Shown: positions 7,596 through 15,037, counted from the stretch's first letter. The stretch is 41,425 nt of DNA from Bacteroidales bacterium (GCA_017549605.1 JAFYUH010000124.1:1-41425); one strand, 5' to 3'. Notes: a model not told the origin generated them from the letters alone. A program made the numbers and translations.

Positions 7596-8593
7596 AAACT
7601 ACTAACATTTGTCCAGGTACTCTTGCCACTGGATTCAACACTTATAGTCCGTCTTGCTTGAGAAAAGTTTTTGACGGAAAAAAGGTAAGCCACGTCATTG
7701 ATTTTTCACTCAACAACGGAAATGAAAACATCATTGCATCCGTAAACAGAATATCAATCTCAGGTGTACAGGAAAAACTTTCTGCTGTTGTAAAAAAAGG
7801 CAAAATAACACTAACACCAGAAAGAGAGTCAGGGAGATACATCATCAAGCCTATTCCTGACTATAAACATCTACGTTTCAAGAACAACATACCTGCAAAC
7901 GAACATCTCACGATGCAGATTGCTAATCAGGTATATAAAATCAACACTGCTGACAACGCTTTGGCGTTTTTCAATGACGGCAGTCCTGCTTATATCACCA
8001 AAAGATTCGACTATAAAAAAGACGGCTCGAAAATAAAACAAGATGACTTCGCATCTATAGCAGGCAAAACCGAAAGAAACAGCGGAAAGGATTTCAAATA
8101 TACAGGCAGTTATGAAGATATCGCTATGCTATTACAGAAGAACGTCTCTGCCTGGCAAGTGGAAATGACAAAATTTTTCAGTTTGGTAATTTTCAACTAC
8201 TTATTCAGCAACGGTGATGCTCATTTGAAAAACTTCTCTCTGCAGGAGACCATCAATGGAGATTACATACTTACGCCAGCATACGACCTCATGAACACCT
8301 CCATACATATCGATGACGAAGACTTTGCATTGCAAGGCGGTTTAATACCAACATCCGAATATTCCAATGTTTATTCAAGCAGCAAACATCCTTGCAAAGA
8401 TGACTTCATAACATTTGGAAATCGAATAGGAGTTTTACCTAAAAAGCTTAACTCCATCATCGAAATGTTCTCAACAGAACAGGCAAAAGTATACGAACTG
8501 ATAGAAAACTCTTTTTTAGAAGACAAAGTTAAAAGAATGTACAAACAATCTTATCAAGAACGACTACATCGTTTCCAAAGAAGTGACAAATAA
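7592..8593 (+). CDS. hipT: HipT-like serine/threonine kinase toxin (HipA C-terminal kinase)
   Basis: This is a 333-aa kinase lacking the HipA N-terminal subdomain, which is encoded separately upstream. The glycine-rich loop reads RISISGVQEKLS, with Ser55-Ile56-Ser57. A SIS motif at nearly the same position is the autophosphorylation site of E. coli O127 HipT, whereas classical HipA has a single serine. Catalytic elements are NGDAHLKNFS (Asp209, Asn214) and the metal-binding TPAYDLMN (Asp232). HipA/HipT family kinases phosphorylate aminoacyl-tRNA synthetases (GltX for HipA, TrpS for O127 HipT), halting translation; the target here is unknown. It is the last gene of the hipBST-like operon. AT-rich codon use and context suggest horizontal acquisition. 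Confidence 0.87.
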   Translation: MKTTNICPGTLATGFNTYSPSCLRKVFDGKKVSHVIDFSLNNGNENIIASVNRISISGVQEKLSAVVKKGKITLTPERESGRYIIKPIPDYKHLRFKNNIPANEHLTMQIANQVYKINTADNALAFFNDGSPAYITKRFDYKKDGSKIKQDDFASIAGKTERNSGKDFKYTGSYEDIAMLLQKNVSAWQVEMTKFFSLVIFNYLFSNGDAHLKNFSLQETINGDYILTPAYDLMNTSIHIDDEDFALQGGLIPTSEYSNVYSSSKHPCKDDFITFGNRIGVLPKKLNSIIEMFSTEQAKVYELIENSFLEDKVKRMYKQSYQERLHRFQRSDK

Positions 8594-8607
8594 AAAATAT
8601 TTTTTCT

Positions 8608-8615
8608 TACATTTG
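8608..8615 (+). promoter_or_regulatory. Putative promoter -7 box for the aspartate kinase gene
   Basis: TACATTTG fits the Bacteroidota TAnnTTTG consensus 117 bp upstream of the start codon. No clear -33 TTTG is visible. The 78-bp palindromic repeat lies between it and the gene, so it would be part of the leader RNA. Confidence 0.5.
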
Positions 8616-8635
8616 CTTCGTAAAAAATCAGGTTT

Positions 8636-8713
8636 GTACAGACGTGTCAATGATGGCATTAACATATTGAAATCGTATCTATTTATATAATTACATCATT
8701 GACGCGTCTCTAC
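8636..8713. repeat. Short palindromic repeat, type B (78-bp form)
   Basis: The left end GTACAGACGTGTCAATGATG and the right end CATCATTGACGCGTCTCTAC are inverted arms. The element is exactly the same length as the copy at 19257-19334, with identical 20-bp ends and a diverged 38-bp AT-rich core. This pattern resembles a non-autonomous mobile element. Confidence 0.88.
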
Positions 8714-8731
8714 TAGATAAACTTTAAACTA

Positions 8732-9997
8732 ATGATAAGCAAAGTATATAAATTCGGCGGTGCGTCAGTGAAGGACGCCAATGCAGTAAGGAACTTAAAA
8801 AACATTCTTGAAAAAGAAGACAGAAGCGATTTGATGCTCGTCATCTCAGCTATGGGAAAGACTACCAACGCCATCGAGAAGGCATTGGCTGACTTCCGTG
8901 CAAATGACGGTCACCTCGAAATAAGCGCTCTCAGCGAGATCATTGAATATCATGAGAACATCATGAACGATCTCTTCGAAGGCAATACCGACCATCCTAT
9001 CTTCGAGACGATGACAAATCTGTTCTTGGATTTATATCTCAACCTCAAAGAGACAGGCTTCGACTACGACTATCAATACGACAACACCGTCAGTTTCGGT
9101 GAGATGCTATCAACCACTTTGATATCTGCTTATCTCAACGAATGCGGCATCAAGAACGAACTCCTCGACGCCCGCGAATACATCATCACCGACCATAACT
9201 TCCGCGCTGCCAACCCTGAATGGGACGACTGCCGACTAAGAATACAGAAACTCAACGACGAACATAAAGGAACGATGTATATCACTCAAGGTTTCATCGC
9301 TTCTTCAACATCACCAAAGACCACCACGACATTAGGAAGAGAAGGCTCTGACTTCACAGCAGCCATCTTCGCCAACTGCCTCGAAGCTAAGGAGCTCACA
9401 ATATGGAAAGACGTCGACGGTCTCCGCAACGCCGACCCTAAACGCTTCCCAGACACAAAGAAAATAGAACACCTCTCCTACTTCGAAGCGATAGAACTCG
9501 CTTTCTACGGAGCTTCTATCATACATCCTAACACTCTCAAACCTTTACAAAACAAGAACATCCCTCTTAAGGTACGTTCTTTCCTAAACACCAGACTCGA
9601 ACCGTCCGTCATCGACGGAACAAAAGAATATATCGAATATGTTCCTTCATTCATCGTCAAAGAGAAGCAGACACTGATGAGCATCACGCCTCGCGACTAT
9701 TCTTTCATGAACGAACATAACAGAGCTCTCATCTTCAATATCATGGACGAACTCAACATACACGCCAACATGACACAGGTGTCGGCACTCGTCCTCTCGA
9801 TATGCTTCGATGAAAACGAAAAGAAACGCCTCCAACTCACAGAGGCGCTCTCTCAAGCTTTTAAAGTAAAATACAACGACGGACTTCAGCTCTTCACAAT
9901 ACGTCACTATCAAGAAGGCCTCGAAAAAGACTACGTCAAAGACAGAGAAGTCTACGTAGAACAAAGAAGCCGAAGCACGTATCAAATCGTTTTTTAA
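8732..9997 (+). CDS. lysC: Aspartate kinase
   Basis: The enzyme phosphorylates L-aspartate to aspartyl phosphate, the first step to lysine/diaminopimelate, threonine and methionine. The N-terminal amino-acid-kinase domain (about 1-285) starts with VYKFGGASVKD (KFGGxS motif) and contains TTTLGREGSDFTAAIFA and IWKDVDGLRNADP. A C-terminal ACT-like regulatory region (about 315-400; LMSITPRDYSFMNEHNRALIFNIMDEL) is probably the feedback-control site, but it looks degenerate. The 421-aa length fits a monofunctional enzyme. It stands alone after the hip operon with its own candidate promoter and converges on the antiporter gene. The effector specificity (Lys, Thr or none) cannot be read from the sequence. 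Confidence 0.93.
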   Translation: MISKVYKFGGASVKDANAVRNLKNILEKEDRSDLMLVISAMGKTTNAIEKALADFRANDGHLEISALSEIIEYHENIMNDLFEGNTDHPIFETMTNLFLDLYLNLKETGFDYDYQYDNTVSFGEMLSTTLISAYLNECGIKNELLDAREYIITDHNFRAANPEWDDCRLRIQKLNDEHKGTMYITQGFIASSTSPKTTTTLGREGSDFTAAIFANCLEAKELTIWKDVDGLRNADPKRFPDTKKIEHLSYFEAIELAFYGASIIHPNTLKPLQNKNIPLKVRSFLNTRLEPSVIDGTKEYIEYVPSFIVKEKQTLMSITPRDYSFMNEHNRALIFNIMDELNIHANMTQVSALVLSICFDENEKKRLQLTEALSQAFKVKYNDGLQLFTIRHYQEGLEKDYVKDREVYVEQRSRSTYQIVF

Positions 9998-10095
9998 AGT
10001 CTATGAGTCTATAAGTCTATGAGTCTATAAGTTAAAACTACCACTTCATCGACTCATTGACTCATTGACTCATTGACTCATTGACTTATTGACTT
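9997..10095. repeat. Tandem 8-mer tracts in inverted orientation between convergent genes
   Basis: AGTCTATG/AGTCTATA units (about 9997-10033) face TTGACTCA units (about 10050-10095). The two tracts are imperfectly complementary, so transcripts from either side can form a long hairpin. The tract abuts both stop codons and probably serves as a bidirectional terminator. Confidence 0.7.
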
Positions 10096-11551
10096 ACTTC
10101 TCCCAGTGGAATGGCTGAATCTGTGAGTCTTTATCTTGCCATGATGGTTTCCTTAAAGCGTATATTATAAAAGGAACCGCCACGAAAATTATACAACCAC
10201 CGAACATCACAGCGTACCATACTGCATTGCTGCCTATAGCAATTTGGCTTGGAGGGATGAAACTCAATATGAAAGCAAGCAATGAACCTAAGAAACCGAC
10301 GCCGCTGATGAACCACATCAAGGAATTGCCTTTCTTACCGATTCTGAATGTACGAGGTGTATCTTTCATGATGTAACGGAGATATATAGCAGCAGCAAAC
10401 ATCAAGAGGTACATTATCAAGTAAAGCAATACTGTCATCTGTGATAATATCTGATAGAAGCTTTGTACTGAAGGCATTACAACGAAAAGAAGGCTTAAGA
10501 TTGTAACGATGACACCTTGTATGATCAAGATGTTACTTTGAACTCCAAGTTTGTTTGTCTTCTGGAAGAATGGAGGAAGATAACCAGCCTTACCAACGAT
10601 GAGCAAACCTTTTGAAGGACCAGAAACCCAAGCCAATACGCCAGCGAGAACACCGAATGCAAGAGCAACAGCAATTACAGGGAACAACCATGAAGCATGG
10701 ATATATTTGAAGTAATTGTCAAAACCTATCAACAAACTTTGTGTCAAGTTGATGTTGTCTTTAGGAATGATGAAACCGAGAGCGTATGTACCTAAAACGA
10801 AGATCAATACAGTCATAAGAGCACCGATGAACACAGCGCGAGGATAGCTCTTTGTAGGATTATCCATATCGGTGACGTGGACACCAGTCATTTCCATACC
10901 AGCATAGAACAAGAAGATACTTGAAGCAAGGACGAGGTTGTCGAGACGAGCCAAGTCAGGCCAGAAGCTGCCGCTGAGATCCATCTGTATTGGACCGCCA
11001 GTAGCCACATAATAGATACCCAAGATTATCAATATAATTGATGGAATGATGGTACCGATGAGACCACCGATCTTAGAGACTTTACCGACCCAGTCCAGAC
11101 CTTTAAAAGCGATGAGTGTAGCAATCCAGTAGATAGCGAGAACAACGACAAGAGTGTAGATTTTGTTATCGGCGAGCGCCATGTCACTTGTAGGGTTCAT
11201 GCCGATAAAAGCAAGAGAGACGGCACCGAAGGTCAAGACCGTAGGATACCAGATAGTGTTTTGGAACCATTGCAACCAGATGGCGAGAAAACCGAGTCGT
11301 TTACCGAAAGCCTCACCGACCCATCGGAACACACCGCCTTCTTTGTTAGCGAACATAGACGCGAGCTCCGCCGCCACCAAGGATGTCGGGATGAGGAAGA
11401 CAAGAGCCGCAAACAAATAATAGAATGCCGAACTCAAACCATATTCGGCTTCGGCAGGAAGTCCACGCAATGAAACGACCGCCGTAACATTCATGATAGC
11501 TATAGTGAAGACACTAAGCTTCGCGATAGTTTTTGTTTTATTTGAATCCAT
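10094..11551 (-). CDS. gadC: GadC-like glutamate/GABA antiporter (APC superfamily)
   Basis: This is an inner-membrane amino-acid antiporter of the APC superfamily with about 12 hydrophobic helices. The first helix region (TIAIMNVTAVVSLRGLPAEAEYGLSS), LVAAELASMFANKEGGVFRWVGEAFG and ASSIFLFYAGMEMTGVHVTDMDNP match GadC/YjeM-like transporters. A glutamate-for-GABA role is inferred from gadB on the same stretch; other APC exchangers (for example for other acidic amino acids) remain possible. I chose the ATG at 11551 (MDSNKTKTIAKLSV, 485 aa); an in-frame start at 11569 would add six residues. The C-terminus (QPFHWEK) is short; E. coli GadC has a longer C-plug that closes the pore at neutral pH. No neighbour shares its strand, so it is monocistronic. 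Confidence 0.85.
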   Translation of the reverse strand: MDSNKTKTIAKLSVFTIAIMNVTAVVSLRGLPAEAEYGLSSAFYYLFAALVFLIPTSLVAAELASMFANKEGGVFRWVGEAFGKRLGFLAIWLQWFQNTIWYPTVLTFGAVSLAFIGMNPTSDMALADNKIYTLVVVLAIYWIATLIAFKGLDWVGKVSKIGGLIGTIIPSIILIILGIYYVATGGPIQMDLSGSFWPDLARLDNLVLASSIFLFYAGMEMTGVHVTDMDNPTKSYPRAVFIGALMTVLIFVLGTYALGFIIPKDNINLTQSLLIGFDNYFKYIHASWLFPVIAVALAFGVLAGVLAWVSGPSKGLLIVGKAGYLPPFFQKTNKLGVQSNILIIQGVIVTILSLLFVVMPSVQSFYQILSQMTVLLYLIMYLLMFAAAIYLRYIMKDTPRTFRIGKKGNSLMWFISGVGFLGSLLAFILSFIPPSQIAIGSNAVWYAVMFGGCIIFVAVPFIIYALRKPSWQDKDSQIQPFHWEK

Positions 11552-11604
11552 AAGCGTTAATTTTATCACAGAAACAATGAGTATATTAAAATGTTCATGA
11601 AATC

Positions 11605-11706
11605 TTGAACTATGACTCTGAACTTTGAACTCTGACTCTAAACTTTGAACTAAAATTCCCTCAATTCCTCAATTCCTCAATTCCTAACTCCTAACTCCTA
11701 ATTTTT
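11605..11706. repeat. Low-complexity word-repeat tract upstream of hpt
   Basis: The words CTTTGAACTCTGACTCTAAA and CCTCAATT (three copies) are followed by CCTAACTCCTAACTCCTAAT. The last words recur at 36817-36854, and the GAACTTTGAACT type recurs inside malQ (13530-13558). Confidence 0.7.
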
Positions 11707-11726
11707 AATAAATATATATTCAAATA

Positions 11727-11757
11727 TTGAAAAGTAATGGGTAATTTTGTATATTTG
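11727..11757 (+). promoter_or_regulatory. Promoter for hpt-adk
   Basis: The -7 box TATATTTG (11750-11757) is preceded by TTG at 11727-11729 with a 20-bp spacer, a good match to the Bacteroidota housekeeping promoter. It is 38 bp upstream of the hpt start codon. Confidence 0.75.
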
Positions 11758-11795
11758 CAAACGAGAAAATTTTATCATCATCAATAAAACTGAAT

Positions 11796-12332
11796 ATGAG
11801 TACAATAAAGGTGCTTGACAAGGAGTTCAAGCTTTATATAAAACAAGAAGAGATAGAAGCTGTCATCAAAGACATCGCACATCAAATCAATGAAGAATAC
11901 AAAGACAAGAACCCTCTCTTCCTCGTCATGCTTAACGGCGCCTTTATGTTTGCTTCTCAGTTATTTAAAGAACTCACTATCGACTGCGAGACTTCATTCG
12001 TGAAATATTCCACATATTCTGGCACTCAAAGCACATGTGAAGTAAAAGAACTCATCGGTTTGAACTCTTCATTAAAAGGACGTAATGTCGTCATCATCGA
12101 AGACATCATCGATTCTGGTTTCACAATGAACTGTCTCTTGCAAAAACTTGATGCGATGGGAGTGGAAAGCGCAAAGATAGCTACAATGCTCTTCAAACCT
12201 GACGCATTTAAATTCAACTACAAGATTGATTATATCGGATTGAACATCGGCAATGAATTCATCGTCGGTTACGGTCTCGATTATAACGAACACGGAAGAA
12301 ACTACGCATCAATCTACAAAGTCGTTGAATAA
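11796..12332 (+). CDS. hpt: Hypoxanthine phosphoribosyltransferase
   Basis: This purine-salvage enzyme converts hypoxanthine (and usually guanine) plus PRPP to IMP/GMP. The 178-aa type I phosphoribosyltransferase fold is shown by the PRPP-binding signature VVIIEDIIDSGFTM (about 91-104), the SFVKYSTYSGT flexible-loop region and the C-terminal hood (VGYGLDYNEHGRNY) typical of bacterial Hpt. It is followed by adk with a 26-bp gap. The two form a purine nucleotide operon, and this pairing is common in Bacteroidota. Confidence 0.93.
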   Translation: MSTIKVLDKEFKLYIKQEEIEAVIKDIAHQINEEYKDKNPLFLVMLNGAFMFASQLFKELTIDCETSFVKYSTYSGTQSTCEVKELIGLNSSLKGRNVVIIEDIIDSGFTMNCLLQKLDAMGVESAKIATMLFKPDAFKFNYKIDYIGLNIGNEFIVGYGLDYNEHGRNYASIYKVVE

Positions 12333-12358
12333 TTATAAAAAAGTAAAAAACTGTTACT

Positions 12359-12937
12359 ATGTTAAATATAATAATTTTCGGTCCTCCAGGCGCTGGCAAA
12401 GGAACTCAATCAGAACATATCAAAGAACGCTATGACCTCACATATATCTCAACAGGTCAAGTGCTCCGCGCTGAAATGGCAGCAGGAACAGAAATAGGTC
12501 TCAAGGTGAAAGACATCATCGACCACGGCGGTCTCGCCTCTGATGAAATCGTAGCTGAAATAATAGAGAAGTTCATCAAGACTCACAAAGACTCTAATGG
12601 TTTCCTTTTCGACGGATTCCCTCGTACAGTAAAACAAGCCGAAATATTAGACGACTTATTCAAGAGATACGACCTTAAACTCGACGGCGTAGTCAGCCTC
12701 GAAGTTCCTGAAGATGTACTCATCGAACGTATGCTAGAACGCGGCAAGACAAGCGGACGCGCAGACGACAACATTGAGTCTATCCACTATCGCTTCGTGG
12801 AATACGACAACAAGACAAAACCTGTCCTCGACTACTATCAACACAAGAACTGCCTCCATCCTATCAACGGAGTCGGAACAATCGAGGAGATTTTTGACAA
12901 CATCTGCAAAACAGTCGATTCAATTCATAATTCATAA
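12359..12937 (+). CDS. adk: Adenylate kinase (short form)
   Basis: The enzyme interconverts AMP + ATP and 2 ADP. The P-loop is FGPPGAGKGTQSEHI (about 6-20). The AMP-binding region includes YISTGQVLRAEMAAGTEIG and GFLFDGFPRTVKQAE. The LID is short (ERGKTSGRADDNIESI), with no zinc-binding Cys4 insert, which is normal for the roughly 190-aa Bacteroidota form and not a truncation. The last residues (IHNS) and the stop codon lie inside a 42-bp palindromic repeat (12923-12964) that also contains the start codon of the next gene. Confidence 0.95.
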   Translation: MLNIIIFGPPGAGKGTQSEHIKERYDLTYISTGQVLRAEMAAGTEIGLKVKDIIDHGGLASDEIVAEIIEKFIKTHKDSNGFLFDGFPRTVKQAEILDDLFKRYDLKLDGVVSLEVPEDVLIERMLERGKTSGRADDNIESIHYRFVEYDNKTKPVLDYYQHKNCLHPINGVGTIEEIFDNICKTVDSIHNS

Positions 12938-12964
12938 TGCACAAATGCATAATCAATTATGAAT
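12923..12964. repeat. Near-perfect 42-bp palindrome bridging the adk stop and malQ start
   Basis: The outer arms ATTCATAATT and AATTATGAAT are perfect, and the inner ATGCA words continue the symmetry. The adk TAA (12935-12937) is in the left arm and the malQ ATG (12959-12961) is in the right arm. A related string (ATTCATAATTCTCAATGCATAA) follows pta at 40262. Confidence 0.8.
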
Positions 12965-15004
12965 CCTCAAGATTTCTCAAACACCAAAGCTTTCAAGGTG
13001 TTTAAAAATAAAAACACCGGCAGCAATCCAAAACTCACAGGGGTTGCAGTGCCGGTGTTTTCTCTTAATAGCAACGACAACTTCGGCATAGGAGAATTCC
13101 TCGACCTCAAACTGTTAGCCGACTGGTGCTGCAAGACAGGAATGAAGATGATACAGATCCTTCCTATCAACGACACACGCACCGATGACTCTTGGGATAA
13201 CTCCTACCCTTACAAGGCAATATCAACAAAGGCATTACATCCTATCTACCTCAACCTCGACAAACTAGGAACACTGAACGATAGCAACGATATCAAGTAT
13301 TTCCAAAGTCAGAAAGAGATTCTGAAAGCAAAAGATTATGTCGACTATCCTGAGGTGATGAAAGTAAAAGACGCTTACTTCAGAAAGATATTCGCACAGA
13401 CCTGGAACGAAGTTAAAGACAGAGAAGACTATAAAACCTTCTTCAAAGAAAACGAAGAATGGCTCGTACCTTACGCTAAATTCTGTTTAGAGTCAACAGT
13501 CAACGGACAACAGACAACAGACCTAGTTCAGAGTTCAAAGTTCAAAGTTCAAAGTTCTGAATTCTACTACTTCCTACAATACCATCTCGACAAACAACTC
13601 TCTGAAGCCATCGACTATCTACACGAAAGAGGCATAGCCTTGAAAGGTGACATCCCTATCGGCATAGGCCGTCATAGCGTGGAAGCATGGACAAATCCAG
13701 AACTTTTCAATCTCGACTGTCAAGCAGGAGCACCGCCAGATGCCTTCGCCATAGAAGGACAGAACTGGGATTTCCCTACATATAATTGGGAAGCGATGGC
13801 AAAAGACGACTATCAATGGTGGCGCGACCGACTCACACAGATGAGCCGCTACTTCGACGCTTATCGCATCGACCATATATTAGGTTTCTTCAGAATATGG
13901 GAGATACCTCGACAATACACTCAAGGTATCATGGGACACTTCAGTCCTGCCATCGGCTATCAGCAGTCTGAAATATGCTGTATGTTGGCGGCAAATCATG
14001 AAAGACTGACAAAGCCTTATATTAGAGGTCATTTCTTACATGAATTTTTTGGAGAATATACCGAAGAAGTAAGAGAGAAATACCTCAACGAGACATCATT
14101 CAGTTATTTTGAACTGAAAGAAGAATTCAATACTCAAAGAAAAATAACAGATTACTTTTCAAGACAACAGACAACGGACAACGGACAACAGGAGGAGAAA
14201 GACGAAAAGATTAAGAACGGACTTCTTTCATTATGCTCCGAAGTTTTGTTCGTGGAAGACAAAGGTTATCTTCATCCTAGGATAGCGCTTCAGTTCACTC
14301 ATTCATACAACGAGTTAGAAGAATATCAAAAGAACGAGATAAACAGATTATACGACGACTATTTCTATCATAGAAACGAAGAGCTATGGAAGAAAGAAGC
14401 TTTGAAGAAACTGCCTAAAATCATTGCGGCAAGCGATATGCTGGTATGCGGAGAAGACCTCGGCATGGTTCCAGCCTGCGTCAAGGATGTCATGCAGCAG
14501 CTCAATATATTAAGCCTCGAAGTGCAGAGAATGCCAAAGGATCCTTGCGACACCTTCGTCGATCCAAGCAAAAATACATATCTCAGCGTAGACACCACTT
14601 CAACACACGACACCTCTACTATAAGAGGCTGGTGGGAAGAAAACGGTGAGCTTACAAACCGTTTCTACAGAGAGATGCTTGGTCACCAGGAAGGCGCTCC
14701 TTATTTCGCAGAGCCTTTCGTATGCAAGGAAATAATCGAGCAACATCTCAAATCATCCTCGATGTGGGTCATCATCCCAATCCAGGATTATATTGCGATG
14801 GACGGTGAGTTCCGCTGGGATCAGACACAAAGAGAACAGATTAATGTGCCAGCCAACTCACATCATCACTGGTGCTATAAAATGCATCAAAGCCTTGAAG
14901 AACTTAATGAAAGAGACAATCTTAACGATATTATATATTCAATGGTTGAATTTAGAAATTCAGAATCTCAAAAGTTCAAAAACTCAGAAGTTTTAAGTTT
15001 CTAA
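12959..15004 (+). CDS. malQ: 4-alpha-glucanotransferase (GH77 amylomaltase) with repeat-derived insertions
   Basis: The enzyme transfers alpha-1,4-glucan segments in maltodextrin/glycogen metabolism. GH77 landmarks are the nucleophile Asp in YFDAYRIDHILGFFRIWEIP (about 298-317), the acid/base Glu in VCGEDLGMVP (about 496-505) and the third acidic residue in STHDTSTIRGWW. At 681 aa it lacks the N-terminal starch-binding (CBM20-type) domains that make many Bacteroidota homologues near 890 aa; the GH77 domain starts almost at residue 25. Two segments are plainly repeat-derived: residues about 178-202 (STVNGQQTTDLVQSSKFKV...) and about 402-412 (QQTTDNGQQ). The C-terminus (RNSESQKFKNSEVLSF) is repeat sequence too. 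The catalytic residues are intact, so activity is plausible. Its start codon sits in a palindrome. Confidence 0.9.
   Translation: MNPQDFSNTKAFKVFKNKNTGSNPKLTGVAVPVFSLNSNDNFGIGEFLDLKLLADWCCKTGMKMIQILPINDTRTDDSWDNSYPYKAISTKALHPIYLNLDKLGTLNDSNDIKYFQSQKEILKAKDYVDYPEVMKVKDAYFRKIFAQTWNEVKDREDYKTFFKENEEWLVPYAKFCLESTVNGQQTTDLVQSSKFKVQSSEFYYFLQYHLDKQLSEAIDYLHERGIALKGDIPIGIGRHSVEAWTNPELFNLDCQAGAPPDAFAIEGQNWDFPTYNWEAMAKDDYQWWRDRLTQMSRYFDAYRIDHILGFFRIWEIPRQYTQGIMGHFSPAIGYQQSEICCMLAANHERLTKPYIRGHFLHEFFGEYTEEVREKYLNETSFSYFELKEEFNTQRKITDYFSRQQTTDNGQQEEKDEKIKNGLLSLCSEVLFVEDKGYLHPRIALQFTHSYNELEEYQKNEINRLYDDYFYHRNEELWKKEALKKLPKIIAASDMLVCGEDLGMVPACVKDVMQQLNILSLEVQRMPKDPCDTFVDPSKNTYLSVDTTSTHDTSTIRGWWEENGELTNRFYREMLGHQEGAPYFAEPFVCKEIIEQHLKSSSMWVIIPIQDYIAMDGEFRWDQTQREQINVPANSHHHWCYKMHQSLEELNERDNLNDIIYSMVEFRNSESQKFKNSEVLSF
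12979..13061 (+). other. Four alternating complementary segments in the 5' coding region of malQ
   Basis: AAACACC (12979-12985), GGTGTTT (12997-13003), AAACACC (13012-13018) and GGTGTTT (13054-13060) can pair as 1:2, 2:3 or 3:4. The 3:4 option extends to a perfect 12-bp stem (AAAACACCGGCA with TGCCGGTGTTTT) followed by a T-rich stretch. The layout resembles an attenuator but lies inside codons 7-34. It may be coincidental. Confidence 0.4.
13491..13563. repeat. Low-complexity repeat inside malQ (first)
   Basis: The words CAACAGTCAACGGACAACAG and GTTCAAA (three copies) are the same vocabulary, read on the opposite strand or the same strand, as the intergenic tracts at 25401-25438, 27639-27668 and 11605-11640. 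It remains in frame. Confidence 0.8.
14162..14195. repeat. Low-complexity repeat inside malQ (second)
   Basis: AGACAACAGACAACGGACAA and a further ACGGACAACAGG repeat the CAACGGACAACAG word of the first insertion. It encodes QQTTDNGQQE in frame. Confidence 0.78.
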
Positions 15005-15021
15005 GCTTTTGAATTTCTAAA
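14950..15021. repeat. Inverted repeat forming the 3' end of malQ
   Basis: TTTAGAAATTCA (14950-14961) is perfectly complementary to TGAATTTCTAAA (15010-15021). The interior carries CAGAATCTCAAAAGTTCAAA, matching the word family at 5298-5352. The malQ stop (15002-15004) lies in the loop region. Confidence 0.75.
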
Positions 15022-15037
15022 AAAAATCGTATTTTTG
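15008..15037 (+). promoter_or_regulatory. Promoter for the osmC-like gene
   Basis: TTTG (15008-15011) and TATTTTTG (15030-15037) are separated by 18 bp, fitting the Bacteroidota consensus. The start codon is 60 bp further on. Confidence 0.7.

Noticed and set aside
7592-8593. hipS and hipT as a single hipA broken by a frameshift
   Set aside because: Both junctions are clean ATGA overlaps, hipT has its own natural N-terminus before the SIS loop, and the B-S-T order matches a known functional type.
9997-10095. Tandem repeats as a possible CRISPR array
   Set aside because: The units are only 8 bp, with no spacers of uniform length and no cas genes anywhere in the window.
12359-12937. Adenylate kinase as a truncated gene lacking its LID
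   Set aside because: The short LID without zinc cysteines and a length near 190 aa are normal for Bacteroidota Adk.
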